This document shows positions 6,812 through 7,560 of a DNA stretch of 7,560 bases, piece after piece. Numbering within the stretch: the stretch's first letter is position 1; each line of letters starts with the position of its first letter. A model generated the notes under the pieces. It was not told the DNA's origin. It saw only the letters and a program-made list of their open reading frames with translations, and did not search any database. The position numbers and the translations under genes are program-made. This stretch comes from SHZI01 sp040080965. GTDB lineage: Bacteria > Pseudomonadota > Gammaproteobacteria > Steroidobacterales > GCA-2729495. The DNA is taken from NCBI GenBank assembly GCA_040080965.1, contig JBEBHH010000076.1:1-7560 (forward strand). Reading direction: 5' to 3'.

Positions 6812-7560
6812 GGTTCGCAACCTCCGAGAAATTCCGCGCGAGTGTGTCGGCGTCGACCACGCGGCTCTCGCGCCGCATGAGCTCGACAGCCATCTTGGCG
6901 AGCCAGGACTGGCGATTGCGCATCAGGTGCAAGTCCTCGGGTACGCGCTGGCCGTTCGCCACGTAGGCGAGCGGCAGGCCGGTACGGATCAGGACCGAGA
7001 GGGCGCCCCCAAGCGACGTGGCCTCATCGGTCTTGGTCAGGATGCACCCGACCGGCTGGGCCGTCCGGAACACGTCCACAATTTCCTGCATTGCGCCGGA
7101 GGCCGTGGTGGCCGGCAGGGCCAGCAGGGTGGAGACGCCGACGTCCGCCGCAGCCAGGCGGGCCAGCTGTTCCGGCAGGCGCGGGTCCCGCTGGCTCATG
7201 CCGGCCGTGTCCACCAGGACGACCCGGCGGTTTTCCAGGGCCGACAGCGCCTCGGTGAGGCTCTGGGCGTCCGTCGCCGAGGCGACGCTGACCCCCATGA
7301 TCTGGCCGAAGGTTTCGAGCTGTTCCCGGGCCGCGACCCGGAACGTGTCCGTGGTGACGAGGCCCACGGCCTCGGGTCCGTACTGCAGGGCAGCGCGGGC
7401 CGCGAGCTTCGCGATGGTGGTGGTCTTGCCGACCCCGGTGGGGCCGATGACGGCAAACACCCCGCCGTCAGCCACCACATCGCAGGCGGCGATGGGCAGC
7501 TGCTCGACCAGCGTGCGCAGGCCCGCCGTCCAGCCGCCGACCGGGTGATCGACCGTGGCC
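6798..7560 (-). CDS. flhF: Flagellar biosynthesis GTPase FlhF (5' end outside the window)
   Basis: The visible 253 C-terminal residues form the SRP-type GTPase (NG) domain of FlhF, which places the polar flagellum and recruits early basal-body parts to the pole. G1 is GPTGVGKT (7422-7445), preceded by GGVFAVI. The SRP-family insertion follows as TTDTFRVAAREQLETFGQIM. G3 is DTAG (7200-7211), and G4/G5 includes TKTDEATSLGG from 7037, then the end of the domain NGQRVPEDLH. The reading frame stays open from 7478 to the right edge (..GGWTAGLRTLVEQLPIA..), matching the N-domain helices, so the GTG at 7478 is an internal valine and not the start. The N-terminal basic domain is missing only because the window ends. 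The TGA at 6798 overlaps the fleN start, fitting paired production of the GTPase and its activator. Confidence 0.96.
   Translation of the reverse strand, partial: ATVDHPVGGWTAGLRTLVEQLPIAACDVVADGGVFAVIGPTGVGKTTTIAKLAARAALQYGPEAVGLVTTDTFRVAAREQLETFGQIMGVSVASATDAQSLTEALSALENRRVVLVDTAGMSQRDPRLPEQLARLAAADVGVSTLLALPATTASGAMQEIVDVFRTAQPVGCILTKTDEATSLGGALSVLIRTGLPLAYVANGQRVPEDLHLMRNRQSWLAKMAVELMRRESRVVDADTLARNFSEVANHACA
6821..6825 (-). promoter_or_regulatory. Ribosome binding site deciding the fleN start
   Basis: GGAGG on the minus strand lies within the last flhF codons. It is directly adjacent to a TTG (6818-6820), too close for initiation, and nine bases from ATG 6809-6811. This supports the ATG and a 299-residue FleN with the DQAxxLR helix beginning at residue 11. 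Confidence 0.75.

Noticed and set aside
7476..7478. GTG as start of a short FlhF
   Set aside because: The frame stays open to the window edge and the upstream residues fit the FlhF N-domain helices, so this is an internal valine and the real start lies beyond the window.

Overview
The window is a high-GC stretch of bacterial chromosome holding the downstream half of a polar-flagellum gene cluster of the gammaproteobacterial (Pseudomonas/Xanthomonas-like) kind. The basis is the gene order flhF, fleN, fliA followed by a MotC/MotD-type stator pair and a DUF2802 gene, together with a FleQ-like sigma-54 activator. FlhF plus FleN and FleQ relatives are typical of polar flagellates. The sequence does not fix the genus; the missing chemotaxis genes (below) argue against a standard Pseudomonas layout.

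Layout. Bases 1-118 are a short non-coding leader with a weak promoter candidate. Bases 119-1180 (+) encode a 353-residue sigma-54 activator that resembles FleQ in its AAA+ and DNA-binding domains but has no N-terminal receiver-like domain. A perfect 26-bp inverted repeat with a 3-base centre (1183-1237) fills the gap to the convergent minus-strand operon. Read in the direction of transcription from the right edge, that operon is: flhF (5' end outside the window), fleN, fliA, motC, motD, an unrecognised 59-codon gene, a DUF2802 membrane protein, and an HDOD-GGDEF protein ending at 1243. Most junctions overlap or are separated by only a few bases (ATGA overlaps at fleN/fliA and motD/59-codon gene, 14-base overlap at flhF/fleN, 2-base gap at fliA/motC), so the genes are very probably co-transcribed and in part translationally coupled.

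How the genes work together. FlhF (SRP-type GTPase) and FleN (MinD-like ATPase) set flagellar position and number; FleN in relatives also restrains FleQ. FliA is the sigma-28 factor for late flagellar genes. MotC/MotD form a stator. The last gene encodes a probable diguanylate cyclase, placing c-di-GMP synthesis in the same unit as motor and assembly genes. The FleQ-like activator facing the operon could belong to the same circuit, but that is inferred from homology and position only.

Unusual points are the lack of cheYZAB between fliA and motC and of parA/cheW after motD (present at these places in Pseudomonas), the 59-codon gene with a near-ideal ribosome binding site, the receiver-less FleQ-like protein, the REP-like palindrome, and a possible sigma-28 promoter inside fleN. 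I found no defence system, CRISPR array, RNA gene or transposase; this is largely a core motility region with some non-standard parts.
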